DNA from: Bacteroides sp.
GTDB lineage: Bacteria; Bacteroidota; Bacteroidia; Bacteroidales; Muribaculaceae
Length of the DNA: 64,000 bases
Direction: 5' to 3'
NCBI GenBank assembly: GCA_014801735.1
Contig: JAAVDO010000005.1
Coordinates: 22,370-86,369 of the forward strand
Notes under the pieces: model-generated
The model's input: the letters and a program-made list of their open reading frames with translations, nothing else
The model's database searches: none
Told to the model about the DNA's origin: nothing
Program-made: the position numbers and the translations under genes
Part shown: piece by piece, positions 53,378 through 62,689 of the stretch
How the letters are laid out: each line of letters starts with the position of its first letter
Numbering within the stretch: position 1 is the stretch's first letter

Positions 53378-55873
53378 TCAGCGAATATTAGCTATGCTGA
53401 TAATATCGGCAAAGACACCGGCGGCCGTAACTTCTGCTCCGGCACCGTAACCTTTGATAACCATGGGATATTCCCGATATCGTTCGGTTGTTATGAGAAT
53501 CACGTTATTGGAACCCTCCAGATTATAGAATGGATGAGAAGCTCCGACTGTCTGCAGGCCAACCGATAACTTTCCGTTTTCAAGACAAGCTACAAAACGA
53601 TATGTCAGCCCTTTTGATTCGGCAGCAATTCGTTTCTCTTCAAACTCCTTGTCAAATGACTTCAGTTTCGCAAAGAAATCTTCTACAGAGCCATCAAATA
53701 ATTTCTCAGGGATGAAAAGGTCAGCTTTCACATCAGCCTGTTCAACTTCGTATCCTGCTTCTCGGGCAAGGATGACAATTTTGCGGATTACGTCTCTTCC
53801 AGAAAGATCCTCACGAGGATCCGGCTCACTATAGCCTTCATCGCGGGCTTTTCTTATAGCTTCAGACATCGGTACTGTTTCTGAGAGCACGTTAAATATA
53901 TAGTTAAGCGTACCCGAGACCACAGCTTCAATCTTCAGTATCTTATCACCCGAATTTATCAGGTTGTTGATAGTATTGATGATCGGAAGACCGGCACCTA
54001 CGTTCGTCTCAAATAGGAACTTGACATTTTTGGCTTTTGCCAGATCTTTCAGGTGTTTGTAAGACGTATAATCGGAGGAAGCAGCTATTTTGTTGGCAGC
54101 TACAACATTGACATTGTGTGCCAGCATAGCAGGGTAGAGGGCTGCGATTACTGGTGATGATGTGCAATCGACAAAAACGGAATTATAGATATTCATTCCA
54201 AGAATCTCATCTCTGATGAGTTCCGGCGAGGCATGCAGTTGTGATCTGTCGAGTTGATCTTTCCAATCAGAGAGATCAATACCGTCGCTGCAGAAGATCG
54301 CTTTTCGGGAATTGGCAATACCCACAACACGTAGCTTCAGCGCTTTGGATTTAAGCAGTGTTTTCTGCTGGTGGGCTATCTGCTGAAGCAGTCGACACCC
54401 GACGTTGCCAATTCCCACTATGAAGAGGTTGAGTACACGAGTGTCAGACAGGAAAAAACTTTCGTGAATTACATTGAGCGCCTTGCGTTCGTTTGCCAGA
54501 TCAATTACAAAAGAGATGTTGGTTTCCGAAGCCCCTTGCGCGCAAGCTTTCACGTTAATGCCGTTTCGGCCGAGAGTATCGAACAGACGACCGGCTACGC
54601 CAGGAGATTTTTTCATATTCTCTCCCACTATAGCGACTGTGGCCAGATTTCGTTCCACTGTGATCGGATTGATCTCGCCAGTCTGAAGATCGGTCATGAA
54701 CTCCTGTTCAAGAGCGGAGACAGCTCTGTCAGCATCGGAATTTCTCACTGCAAAAGAGGTCGTGTTTTCACTTGAAGCCTGTGATACCAGAAAAACACTT
54801 ACTCCGGCTCTTGAAAGAGCATTGAAGATGCGGGCATTTACTCCTATGATTCCCACCATACCCAGACCTGAGAAGGTGAGTAGACATGTGTCGTTGATCG
54901 ATGATATACCTCTTATGGATTTTGCTATTGAGGTATTCTTCACAGCCTCGCTATCCGTGTGCAGTGTTCGGTCAGATATCAGTGTACCTGGAGCCACGGG
55001 ATTGAATGTGTTCTTTATCAGAATAGGGATATTCTTATGGAATACCGGATAGATCGTTGGCGGATATATCACTTTGGCGCCAAAATTACACAACTCCATA
55101 GCCTCGATAAACGAAAGCCGGTCTATAACATAGGTCCCCGGAACCATTCTCGGATCAGCAGTGAGGAATCCGTCGACATCCGTCCATATTTCCAGAACCT
55201 CGACTTCAGGTAGCCCGGCAGCTAAGATAGCTGCAGTATAGTCGCTGCCGCCTCGTCCCAGATTAGTTACATCACCATCACTGTTCGAGGCGATGAATCC
55301 GGGCACAAGAATAACTTTTGCCGTTCTCAGCATTTCATCCGGGATAGCTTTTGCGAGCGCAGTTTTCGTAGAATCAGCATCAAGCACATGCTTGCCGAAC
55401 TGATTCACGGTTTTGATAAAAGTTCTTGAATCAAGAAGGATGGTCGACGGCTCAAGGATCGCACTGATAATTGTCGACGACAATCTCTCGCCGTAGCTCA
55501 CGATTATGTCAAGCGAACGGGGGGATAGGTCGCGTATCAGGTTTACACCTTTATATATATTAGAAAGCTCATCCAGCATTTTGTTGACTTCGCCCGATAT
55601 TCTGTCTTTATGTTCATCAGGAACGATTCCATCGATTACTGAATGATGGCGCTTGACAATTTCTTCAAGTGAGAATATGTATGAAGACTCTCCCGAAGCC
55701 GCCATGCGAGCTGTTGATATAAGGCGGTCGGTGATACCTCCGAGTGCTGACACGACTACAATAACCGGTGCTCGTCCGGCTTCAGCTTCTGCATGGTCAT
55801 GCACGATTTGCCTGACGTTTTGCAGACTTTCGACGGTTCCGACCGATGTACCTCCGAATTTCAGAACTTTCAT
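53378..55873 (-). CDS. thrA: Bifunctional aspartate kinase/homoserine dehydrogenase
   Basis: An 831-residue enzyme. The N-terminal aspartate kinase (KFGGTSVGTVESL, about 1-295) is followed by ACT regulatory domains (about 310-460) and a C-terminal homoserine dehydrogenase (FIVGIGNVGCRL, VVAANKIA, EGYSEPDPREDL). Threonine feedback through ACT is expected from the family. The chosen ATG at 55873 is preceded closely by a possible leader ORF. Confidence 0.95.
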   Translation of the reverse strand: MKVLKFGGTSVGTVESLQNVRQIVHDHAEAEAGRAPVIVVVSALGGITDRLISTARMAASGESSYIFSLEEIVKRHHSVIDGIVPDEHKDRISGEVNKMLDELSNIYKGVNLIRDLSPRSLDIIVSYGERLSSTIISAILEPSTILLDSRTFIKTVNQFGKHVLDADSTKTALAKAIPDEMLRTAKVILVPGFIASNSDGDVTNLGRGGSDYTAAILAAGLPEVEVLEIWTDVDGFLTADPRMVPGTYVIDRLSFIEAMELCNFGAKVIYPPTIYPVFHKNIPILIKNTFNPVAPGTLISDRTLHTDSEAVKNTSIAKSIRGISSINDTCLLTFSGLGMVGIIGVNARIFNALSRAGVSVFLVSQASSENTTSFAVRNSDADRAVSALEQEFMTDLQTGEINPITVERNLATVAIVGENMKKSPGVAGRLFDTLGRNGINVKACAQGASETNISFVIDLANERKALNVIHESFFLSDTRVLNLFIVGIGNVGCRLLQQIAHQQKTLLKSKALKLRVVGIANSRKAIFCSDGIDLSDWKDQLDRSQLHASPELIRDEILGMNIYNSVFVDCTSSPVIAALYPAMLAHNVNVVAANKIAASSDYTSYKHLKDLAKAKNVKFLFETNVGAGLPIINTINNLINSGDKILKIEAVVSGTLNYIFNVLSETVPMSEAIRKARDEGYSEPDPREDLSGRDVIRKIVILAREAGYEVEQADVKADLFIPEKLFDGSVEDFFAKLKSFDKEFEEKRIAAESKGLTYRFVACLENGKLSVGLQTVGASHPFYNLEGSNNVILITTERYREYPMVIKGYGAGAEVTAAGVFADIISIANIR

Positions 55874-55875
55874 TG

Positions 55876-55953
55876 CTATGAAACGGTTGTTATTATGGAA
55901 TACGATGATAGAGGTGGAGAAGTGCGGGGTAGTGCGTTCTGATAATTACGCAT
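55876..55953 (-). CDS. Candidate 25-residue leader ORF upstream of thrA
   Basis: A 25-codon reading frame runs from ATG at 55953 to TAG at 55876, only 2 nt before the thrA ATG and in a different frame. Codons 20-23 are ATA ATA ACA ACC, encoding Ile-Ile-Thr-Thr, the end products of the pathway and its branch. The -7 box at 55961-55968 puts the transcript start within about 2-5 nt of its ATG. There is no room for a terminator, so coupling of translation would be the mechanism if real. It could be chance. Confidence 0.35.
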   Translation of the reverse strand: MRNYQNALPRTSPPLSSYSIITTVS

Positions 55954-55960
55954 ACCACTG

Positions 55961-55968
55961 CAAATTTA
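55961..55968 (-). promoter_or_regulatory. -7 box for thrA
   Basis: TAAATTTG on the minus strand, giving a leader of roughly 80 nt before thrA. The upstream box is weak (TTCG, 22 nt away). Confidence 0.5.
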
Positions 55969-56038
55969 CACAGAATTTCGCTATTCCCGACGAATTTGAC
56001 TGAAAAATCGCCTCAAATAATAATTTGTAGGTTTATTA

Positions 56039-56070
56039 TTTGGCAATAATTCGAAAATGTCATATTTTTG
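56039..56070 (+). promoter_or_regulatory. Bacteroidota promoter for maeB
   Basis: TTTG (56039-56042), 20 nt, TATTTTTG (56063-56070), with a leader of about 80 nt. Confidence 0.62.
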
Positions 56071-56155
56071 CACGTCATAGTGCTTATCAGTTATTGAAAT
56101 AACTGTGACTTTCTAAGGAAATTTAGATTATCAACATAACCAGACCTATCCGCAT

Positions 56156-58450
56156 ATGTCGAAAACGGTTACTAAAGAAGCTGCCCTTGAATATCATCGT
56201 GAGGGTAAGCCGGGCAAGATTGAAACGGTGCCCACCAAACCTTATAGCACACAATATGACCTGGCTCTCGCCTATTCTCCGGGAGTCGCCTACCCCTGCA
56301 AGGAAATTGAAGCACACCCTCAGGACGTTTATGAATACACTAACAAGGGCAACCTTGTAGCCGTTATCTCAAATGGCACTGCAGTCCTTGGTCTCGGTGA
56401 TATCGGTCCGTTGGCCGGTAAGCCAGTTATGGAAGGCAAGGCATTACTTTTCAAAATTTTTGCCGGACTCGACTGTATGGATATTGAGGTAAAAGAGAAA
56501 GATCCCAAGAAATTCATAGAGATTGTCAAGGCAATCTCGCCGACTTTTGGTGGAATCAATCTGGAAGATATCAAGGCCCCCGAATGTTTCGAAATCGAAG
56601 AACGCCTCAAAGCTGAATGCGACATTCCCGTGATGCACGATGACCAGCATGGTACCGCGATTATCTCTGCAGCCGGACTTATTAACGCTCTGGAGATCCA
56701 AGGCAAGGCGATCGGAGATATTCGTCTCGTTGTAAACGGAGCTGGAGCTGCAGCAGTTTCATGCACAAAGCTATATATGGCTTTAGGTGTGAAAAAAGAA
56801 AATATCGTGATGTGCGATAGTAAGGGCGTGATTTCCACCTCCCGTAAGGATCTTACTGCAGAAAAAGCTGAGTTTGCAACTTCGCGCGAAGTTCACACTC
56901 TTGCCGAAGCTATGGTTGGTGCCGACGTATTTTTGGGCCTCTCGGTTAAAGACGTTGTAACGCCTGAGATGATTCAGTCGATGGCTCCCAGACCCATTGT
57001 TTTCGCTCTTGCCAATCCAGATCCTGAGATTGCTTATGAGAAAGCCATAGCCTCACGTCCCGATCTGATCTTTGCAACTGGGCGTAGTGACTACCCCAAT
57101 CAGATAAATAATGTGTTGGGCTTCCCCTACATTTTCAGAGGAGCTTTAGATTCGGGCGCAACAACTATTAACGAGGCGATGAAGCTTTCGGCTGTTCATG
57201 CTATAGCTGAGTTGGCTAAGAAGCCTGTTCCGCCGGTAGTATCTGCAGCCTACGATGATGGAGAACATCTGTCGTTCGGACCTAAATACATTTTGCCGAA
57301 GCCGCTTGATCCTCGTTTGCTCACATCTGTTGCTCCCGCCGTTGCAAAAGGGGCGATGGAGAGTGGAGTGGCCCGTCGGCCTATCACCGATTGGGAGGCT
57401 TACAATGATAAATTGCGTAAGCTTCTGGGATACGACAACAAGATGATGCGTCGCATTAATGAGGAGGCAAAAAAGCACCCGAAGCGCGTTGTATTCAGCG
57501 AGGCCAACACCGACAATATGCTCCGTGCCGCTTACATGGGTTTCCGCGAGGGCCATTATATCCCTGTTTTGCTCGGCAACGAAGAGATGATCGCAAAGCG
57601 TGCAGAGCGACTCGGAATCGATATCTCAGGCATGGAGATTGTAAATCTCCGTCATGACCGTGAGAGCGAGCGTCGCAGTCGCTATGCTGAAGTTCTGGCA
57701 GAACGCAGACGGCGTCAGGGCATTACCTATAGTGAAGCTCTCGAGCGCATGTTCGATAGAAATTATTTCGGCATGATGATGGTGCAGACTGGCGACGCAG
57801 ATGCCTTCATTGGAGGCACTTTCTCTGCAGCTAACCACACCGGACATATTGCGAAAGAGGTTATAGGAATCCGTCCTGACTATAATCATTTCGCCGCAAT
57901 GCACATCGTTCAGACTAAACGAGGTGTCTTCTTCCTGGCTGATACCCAGGTCAACCGTGACTGCAGTGAGGAAGAACTCTACGATATAGCTCGTCTTGCC
58001 CGTCATTCAGTGAAGTATTTTTCTCACACTCCGGTTATGGCTATGATCAGTTATAGCAATTTTGGTTCGTCGGGAGAAGAAGAAGAGCCGAAGAAGGTAA
58101 GCAATGTTGTTGAACGTATGCATGCGCAATATCCTGATCTAGCAATCGACGGTGAGGTTAATATGCTCTTCGCGCTCGACAAGAATCTGCGTGACAAAAA
58201 CTATCCGTTCTCAAGAATCAAGGGAATGGATGTCAATACACTCGTGTTCCCCAATCTTACAGCTGCATCTTCGGCTGCGCGTATGATGCTTCAGATGGGA
58301 GTTGGTGAGGCCATCGGTCCTATCCAGATGGGCCTTAATAAACCGATTCATTTTATAAATGTGAATGCAAGTGTACGAGATATCGTAAATCTCGCGACTA
58401 TCGCAGGCCTTGATGCTGCAACAGGTGCTTCAACTTGTGGCGATGATTGA
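56156..58450 (+). CDS. maeB: NADP-dependent malic enzyme fused to phosphotransacetylase-like domain
   Basis: A 764-residue protein. The N-terminal malic enzyme (about 1-420) has YSPGVAYPCKEI, GTAVLGLGDIGP, MHDDQHGTAI and VVNGAGAAAVSCTKL. The C-terminal part (about 430-760) is related to phosphotransacetylase, usually regulatory and binding acetyl-CoA in this family. It makes pyruvate, CO2 and NADPH from malate. It is convergent with fbp across a terminator. Confidence 0.94.
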   Translation: MSKTVTKEAALEYHREGKPGKIETVPTKPYSTQYDLALAYSPGVAYPCKEIEAHPQDVYEYTNKGNLVAVISNGTAVLGLGDIGPLAGKPVMEGKALLFKIFAGLDCMDIEVKEKDPKKFIEIVKAISPTFGGINLEDIKAPECFEIEERLKAECDIPVMHDDQHGTAIISAAGLINALEIQGKAIGDIRLVVNGAGAAAVSCTKLYMALGVKKENIVMCDSKGVISTSRKDLTAEKAEFATSREVHTLAEAMVGADVFLGLSVKDVVTPEMIQSMAPRPIVFALANPDPEIAYEKAIASRPDLIFATGRSDYPNQINNVLGFPYIFRGALDSGATTINEAMKLSAVHAIAELAKKPVPPVVSAAYDDGEHLSFGPKYILPKPLDPRLLTSVAPAVAKGAMESGVARRPITDWEAYNDKLRKLLGYDNKMMRRINEEAKKHPKRVVFSEANTDNMLRAAYMGFREGHYIPVLLGNEEMIAKRAERLGIDISGMEIVNLRHDRESERRSRYAEVLAERRRRQGITYSEALERMFDRNYFGMMMVQTGDADAFIGGTFSAANHTGHIAKEVIGIRPDYNHFAAMHIVQTKRGVFFLADTQVNRDCSEEELYDIARLARHSVKYFSHTPVMAMISYSNFGSSGEEEEPKKVSNVVERMHAQYPDLAIDGEVNMLFALDKNLRDKNYPFSRIKGMDVNTLVFPNLTAASSAARMMLQMGVGEAIGPIQMGLNKPIHFINVNASVRDIVNLATIAGLDAATGASTCGDD

Positions 58451-58476
58451 GTGACCTGGTTAGTGATTAGATAGAC

Positions 58477-58513
58477 CGCGGGCCGCAATGTTGATCAACA
58501 TTGCCGGCCCGCG
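58477..58513. terminator. Bidirectional terminator between maeB and fbp
   Basis: A long stem (58477 to 58513) with GC-rich base, a self-complementary centre around TTGATCAA and one bulged C at 58505. Confidence 0.8.
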
Positions 58514-58519
58514 TTGCGT

Positions 58520-60526
58520 TTATTCTCCGCTCTTTGCGTTGCGCTCCTTAATTATACCGTGGCGGAAAGCATATAGAAGTTCTGACAGTTCATCTATCTG
58601 ACTCTTCAAGACCTTGCCTTTGTCAGTATCACGCACTCTGATGCGCTCAGCCGTCTGTTCGACCATTTTCGTTGAGCTAACGATATCAGTTCCATTCTGG
58701 ATAGCTTCTTCGATAGAAGTGAAAGGCTGGTGTTCGACAAGTTCGAAATTGGTGCTGTGATATATCAGTGTGTAACCCGCTATACCTGTAGTCTTGTGAT
58801 AGGCTTTGGCAAACCCGCCGTCAATCACCATCAGCTTGCCGTTAGCTCTTATTGGGCTCTCTCCTTTGCCTGTCCTGACTGGAACGTGTCCGTTGATTAT
58901 GTGACGCTGTTTTCCCTCAGCTCCGAACTCGTCAAGGATCATATCGCAAATCTCCTCATTATTCCTGAGCTTGTAATACCAGCCTTTCTCCTCGTGTGAA
59001 GCGGAATGGTCTGTTACGAAATAGCGTTCAAAAGTTGTCATCTTATCCTTGTCGAAAAGAGGGGAGTCCGGTCCGCACCACAAGTACCAGTAATAGTCTT
59101 TTGCATACTGTTTCTCAGCCACGGGAGTGTCATCATTACGAGCTGAACGTAGTAATACACCAATCTTGTGCATCAACTCCTTTCCTTTATATTTTTCCCC
59201 TCTTACCTCTACTTCTTTAAGCGATCCGTCTTCATTTAAGGGCATCGACGCATGGAAAAGGAGATTGGAATTATAGACGGAATACATACACCCGTGGGAG
59301 AACAAGGCGTCAACATGGCGTTGCAGGGCAGTGCTCACCGTAAACGAGTGGTAAATTTTTTTCATTAGATGCTTCTCGTCATGAGTGAGTTCATAAGGAT
59401 TGGCTGGATCTATAGTCGGAAAATTGTTGTCAGAGAGTTCATATTCTTTTCCGTCTATCTCTATGGTGCCTTTATCATAGTTAATGTGGTGGAGTAGTCT
59501 GCGCGAATCCATCTTCCATTCTGGATGAGCTGCGATCATCTGACCCTCTAGTTTAAACTGGATTATTGTTGCGGCCTTATGCATCTGCTTCATAAGCCGG
59601 AGGGTCTTTTCCGTATGATTTGTTTCTTGGTCGGTTGTCGCAAACTCAGTGCATGGATCATTGGCATAAGTCTCCATTGCAAACGTTGCGAGAGGAAGTA
59701 GATTTATACCATACCCGTCTTCCAGGGTTGCCATATTGCCATACTTAAGACAGATTCTTACTACATTGGCGATGCAACATTCGTTACCCGCTGCGGCTCC
59801 CATCCATAAAATGTCATGGTTACCCCACTGAATGTCCCATTGTCCGTAGTGGCATAGAGTATCCATGATGATGTGAGCTCCTGGCCCACGGTCATATATG
59901 TCCCCCAGAATATGTAGCTGATCTATGCTCAGTTTCTGTATTACCTGACAAATGGCCGTAATGAAATTCTCGGCCTGACCTGTCGAAATTATAGTCTCTA
60001 TGATTCTGCTGAAGTATGCCTGCTTATCGTAGTCGGAAGGGGACTCATGAAGCAATTCCTCGATAATATAGGCAAACTCTTTGGGCAAGGCTTTTCTGAC
60101 CTTCGATCGGGTGTATTTTGATGAGATGCTTTGACATACACACACAAGCTTGTGAAGGGTCACATTATAGAAATTGTCAAGATCCTCATCGGTCGTCTTG
60201 ATCATCTGAAGCTTCTCTTCGGGATAGTAAATCAGAGTGCAAAGTTCCCTAATCTCGCTTTCACGCATTGAAGTAGCGAATAGATCCGTCACCTTTCTCT
60301 TGATATTTCCCGAAGCATTCCTCAGAATATGCCTGAAAGCCTCATGCTCACCATGCAGATCCGCTACGAAGTGCTCCGTACCCTTCGGCAAATTCTGAAT
60401 TGCCTCAAGATTTATTATTTCCGTGCTCGCCGAACTGATATTGGGAAATGATTGGGCCAGAAGCTCCAATATTCTTCGGTCACTTTCTATCTTCTTGTCT
60501 GTGATATGTTTGGTCTGAATAGTCAT
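58520..60526 (-). CDS. fbp: Class III fructose-1,6-bisphosphatase
   Basis: A 668-residue gluconeogenic phosphatase of the class III form found in Firmicutes and Bacteroidota. Metal-phosphatase motifs: FVADLHGEHEAF, LHILGDIYDRGPGAH, IQWGNHDILWMGAAAGN and IINGHVPVRTGKGESPI. Length and start (MTIQTKHITDKKIESD) fit the family. Confidence 0.94.
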   Translation of the reverse strand: MTIQTKHITDKKIESDRRILELLAQSFPNISSASTEIINLEAIQNLPKGTEHFVADLHGEHEAFRHILRNASGNIKRKVTDLFATSMRESEIRELCTLIYYPEEKLQMIKTTDEDLDNFYNVTLHKLVCVCQSISSKYTRSKVRKALPKEFAYIIEELLHESPSDYDKQAYFSRIIETIISTGQAENFITAICQVIQKLSIDQLHILGDIYDRGPGAHIIMDTLCHYGQWDIQWGNHDILWMGAAAGNECCIANVVRICLKYGNMATLEDGYGINLLPLATFAMETYANDPCTEFATTDQETNHTEKTLRLMKQMHKAATIIQFKLEGQMIAAHPEWKMDSRRLLHHINYDKGTIEIDGKEYELSDNNFPTIDPANPYELTHDEKHLMKKIYHSFTVSTALQRHVDALFSHGCMYSVYNSNLLFHASMPLNEDGSLKEVEVRGEKYKGKELMHKIGVLLRSARNDDTPVAEKQYAKDYYWYLWCGPDSPLFDKDKMTTFERYFVTDHSASHEEKGWYYKLRNNEEICDMILDEFGAEGKQRHIINGHVPVRTGKGESPIRANGKLMVIDGGFAKAYHKTTGIAGYTLIYHSTNFELVEHQPFTSIEEAIQNGTDIVSSTKMVEQTAERIRVRDTDKGKVLKSQIDELSELLYAFRHGIIKERNAKSGE

Positions 60527-60819
60527 GACAATAATTATTTGCTCTATAATAATTATGTGAGGAAATACTTAGCAATACCAGTCGATATTGCTGTGGTTCT
60601 TGCAAAAATACATAAAAATGTCGGTAACACTTCCTCTTGCACAAAAAAGAATTTCACGATTCTTCCCAATTTCCCGCGGATCTAACTAATATGGACCAAA
60701 ATAATGATGGTTGAGTATAGAAAATATCTCATGAAGCCCAAAATCTGTAGTATTTACCTGTTTCAGAAATCGTGTATTAAACGAATATCTGAGTCACCTA
60801 TATAATGATTAGGGGAGAT
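60527..60819. other. Non-coding stretch upstream of fbp
   Basis: About 290 nt of AT-rich DNA, part of a 436-nt gap between fbp and the PNGase F gene. It holds a -7 box for fbp (60603-60610) and no credible gene. Just beyond it is a terminator-like hairpin oriented plus with no annotated gene upstream on that strand. Confidence 0.5.
60603..60610 (-). promoter_or_regulatory. -7 box for fbp
   Basis: TATTTTTG on the minus strand, about 77 nt upstream of the fbp ATG. Confidence 0.42.
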
Positions 60820-60863
60820 CCTAAATACCCTATTTAACATAATAGTGATTATGGGTATTTAGG
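60820..60863 (+). terminator. Orphan hairpin with plus-strand T tract
   Basis: An 11-bp perfect stem (CCTAAATACCC at 60820-60830 with GGGTATTTAGG at 60853-60863) whose loop contains a second small stem ATAAT/ATTAT. TTTTTT follows at 60869-60874 on the plus strand. No plus-strand gene ends here, so it may terminate an unseen small RNA or belong to neither gene. Confidence 0.45.
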
Positions 60864-60905
60864 CATATCTTTTTTGAGGAGTGGTTTATGGTCTTATATA
60901 TAGAA

Positions 60906-60937
60906 AAAGCTGACGACAATGTTTTGCCGACAGCTTT
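60906..60937 (-). terminator. Terminator of the PNGase F-like gene
   Basis: AAAGCTG (60906-60912) pairs with CAGCTTT (60931-60937), with a further imperfect inner stem; read on the minus strand it is followed by TTTTTCTATATA. It lies 26 nt after the stop of the glycosidase gene. Confidence 0.6.
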
Positions 60938-60962
60938 CATATGGTATTATTTTAATTAACGA

Positions 60963-62654
60963 TTAATACAGCAAGGTTCCCGAGATACACCAGTAACTGT
61001 TGCTGCTACCTTCCGGCTTGCCCTGTGGAATCTTTACAGATATTTTGTGCTTGCCCGCCGAAAGATTTCCAAGATAAACATACTCGGGATTGGTTACTGT
61101 ACCAGGACACCAGTTTGATCTACTCAGATCCGATGAACTCAATCCGTTTGAAAAGTTACCTGAACAAGGATTCCAATTACGATATGTTCCACAGTCTTCA
61201 CGCCAGGGAATAAACGTAAACACTTGCTTCCCGTCCAGATATATTGTATTCGGCTTACGATTAAACTCGTCACCTCGGCCCCAGCCACCGTGTCCGGTTG
61301 TCGTATAGTTGAGGAATGCGTTCTCAACGTCCTCAGGTAGAGTGAATTCTACTGTTAGAGAATCATTCAGCATGAAGATGGGATAAGGTTGACCTGCCTG
61401 CTCGAGATAATTGACTGTATTAAACAATGGGAGCGCCTTATACTCTTTTCTGTGACCTGTAGGATAATACTTTAGATTCAATGAAACCTTGTGTCCCTTA
61501 CCGTCCCAGTTGCCTATATATGCGCCTATCCATTGATCTCCGGCTAAATATGCGGCAAGATCTGTTACTTCTGTCTTATACAAAACTGAGTCTACCCAGT
61601 CCTGTCCTTTCACCTTATTGTGATTATATGCACGCACTCCGAAGCCAGTAAAGAAACGCATCAGCTCTACTGGTACATCGTATTCGTCAGTCGAGATAAG
61701 ACCATGATAAAAAGAACTGTCCGACTCAAATGCAGGTACCGACTTCAGATCCTTCAGAGCATCTATGAAAGATTGTTTCTTTCCGGTAGGGATAACGAAA
61801 ATTGAGCCGGTTCGGTCGTAGGCATCGCCGTCAGAGTACTGCACCACCTCGGCAAACACATCTCTCGTTGCTACTTCAGCCGAATCAGGTAGGCTGACTT
61901 TCTTAATAATTATCGTACCTCCTCCAACATTATAAATCTCTCCGTCTCTCAGCTCATCTGGAATTTTTGCTCCCGAGAAGTTTATTCTCTGTTGGTCGAA
62001 AACTGGGATGGTAATCACTCCGCTTTGATTTATGGTATACTGATAATCCCAACTATCCATCTGCTCGCCCCATGTAGTTGGAAACAGCTTTTTCTCATCT
62101 TTTATCCTTGTGATTGCTGTGGCCTCCTGCACTGTATCACCGTTTCTGACTACTTTCAGGACGAGACCTTCCGGCACACCTACATTTGGCTGTGGTGTTC
62201 CTTTGAACGGCAATGAGGTCGTATACCATATCTCGATGTTGTTGGAATTTATGACCGCCTTTGCAATAATACACGGCAGTCCAAGCATACTCCCGTCTTT
62301 CTGTATCGTCAGCCCTTTCCCAAATTCAAAAGGACTCATTGACGAGATCATGTTCCCGTTAGGTAATACGGCAAGTCTGTATGTTTCGTTAGTCGCATAA
62401 TCGATAAACGTCTTCTGCTGCAAAGACGACTCTTTTCTTTCGTCTTCTGGAAGTTTCGATGTTATTTCGACCTCATCACCGCACACTGTCATTAGTGTTT
62501 TTACCGGCGAGACTTTTCCTTTAAAGGAACTCTCATAAGTAACCTCTATCCCTTTGGCTCCTTTTAATTTCTTGACATAATTTTGGGAGAAAACATTCGG
62601 AGCCGCAAGCGACAGAAGAAATACTGCAGCCACGCTGCCTAAGATTCTGTTCAT
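60963..62654 (-). CDS. Secreted PNGase F-like peptide-N-glycosidase, type II with N-terminal extension
   Basis: A 563-residue exported amidase (signal about 1-23). An N-terminal domain of about 190 residues precedes the two PNGase F jelly-roll domains. DAYDRTGSIFVIP holds the Asp matching catalytic Asp60 of the Elizabethkingia enzyme, and GRGDEFNRKPNTI the Glu matching Glu206. SRSNWCPG is the conserved Trp-Cys loop and IPWREDC the neighbouring strand. The enzyme removes N-glycans whole from glycoproteins, so host mucus or dietary glycoproteins are likely substrates. I chose the ATG at 62654, after the -7 box at 62682-62689; an upstream ATG at 62714 precedes that box. Confidence 0.83.
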   Translation of the reverse strand: MNRILGSVAAVFLLSLAAPNVFSQNYVKKLKGAKGIEVTYESSFKGKVSPVKTLMTVCGDEVEITSKLPEDERKESSLQQKTFIDYATNETYRLAVLPNGNMISSMSPFEFGKGLTIQKDGSMLGLPCIIAKAVINSNNIEIWYTTSLPFKGTPQPNVGVPEGLVLKVVRNGDTVQEATAITRIKDEKKLFPTTWGEQMDSWDYQYTINQSGVITIPVFDQQRINFSGAKIPDELRDGEIYNVGGGTIIIKKVSLPDSAEVATRDVFAEVVQYSDGDAYDRTGSIFVIPTGKKQSFIDALKDLKSVPAFESDSSFYHGLISTDEYDVPVELMRFFTGFGVRAYNHNKVKGQDWVDSVLYKTEVTDLAAYLAGDQWIGAYIGNWDGKGHKVSLNLKYYPTGHRKEYKALPLFNTVNYLEQAGQPYPIFMLNDSLTVEFTLPEDVENAFLNYTTTGHGGWGRGDEFNRKPNTIYLDGKQVFTFIPWREDCGTYRNWNPCSGNFSNGLSSSDLSRSNWCPGTVTNPEYVYLGNLSAGKHKISVKIPQGKPEGSSNSYWCISGTLLY

Positions 62655-62681
62655 GCTTATAGTATTTAGGTATGATTGGTG

Positions 62682-62689
62682 CAAAGATA
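62682..62689 (-). promoter_or_regulatory. -7 box for the PNGase F-like gene
   Basis: TATCTTTG on the minus strand, 28 nt before the chosen ATG. A perfect 12-bp palindrome (TCAAATATTTGA, 62698-62709) sits immediately upstream and could be an operator. Confidence 0.5.
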
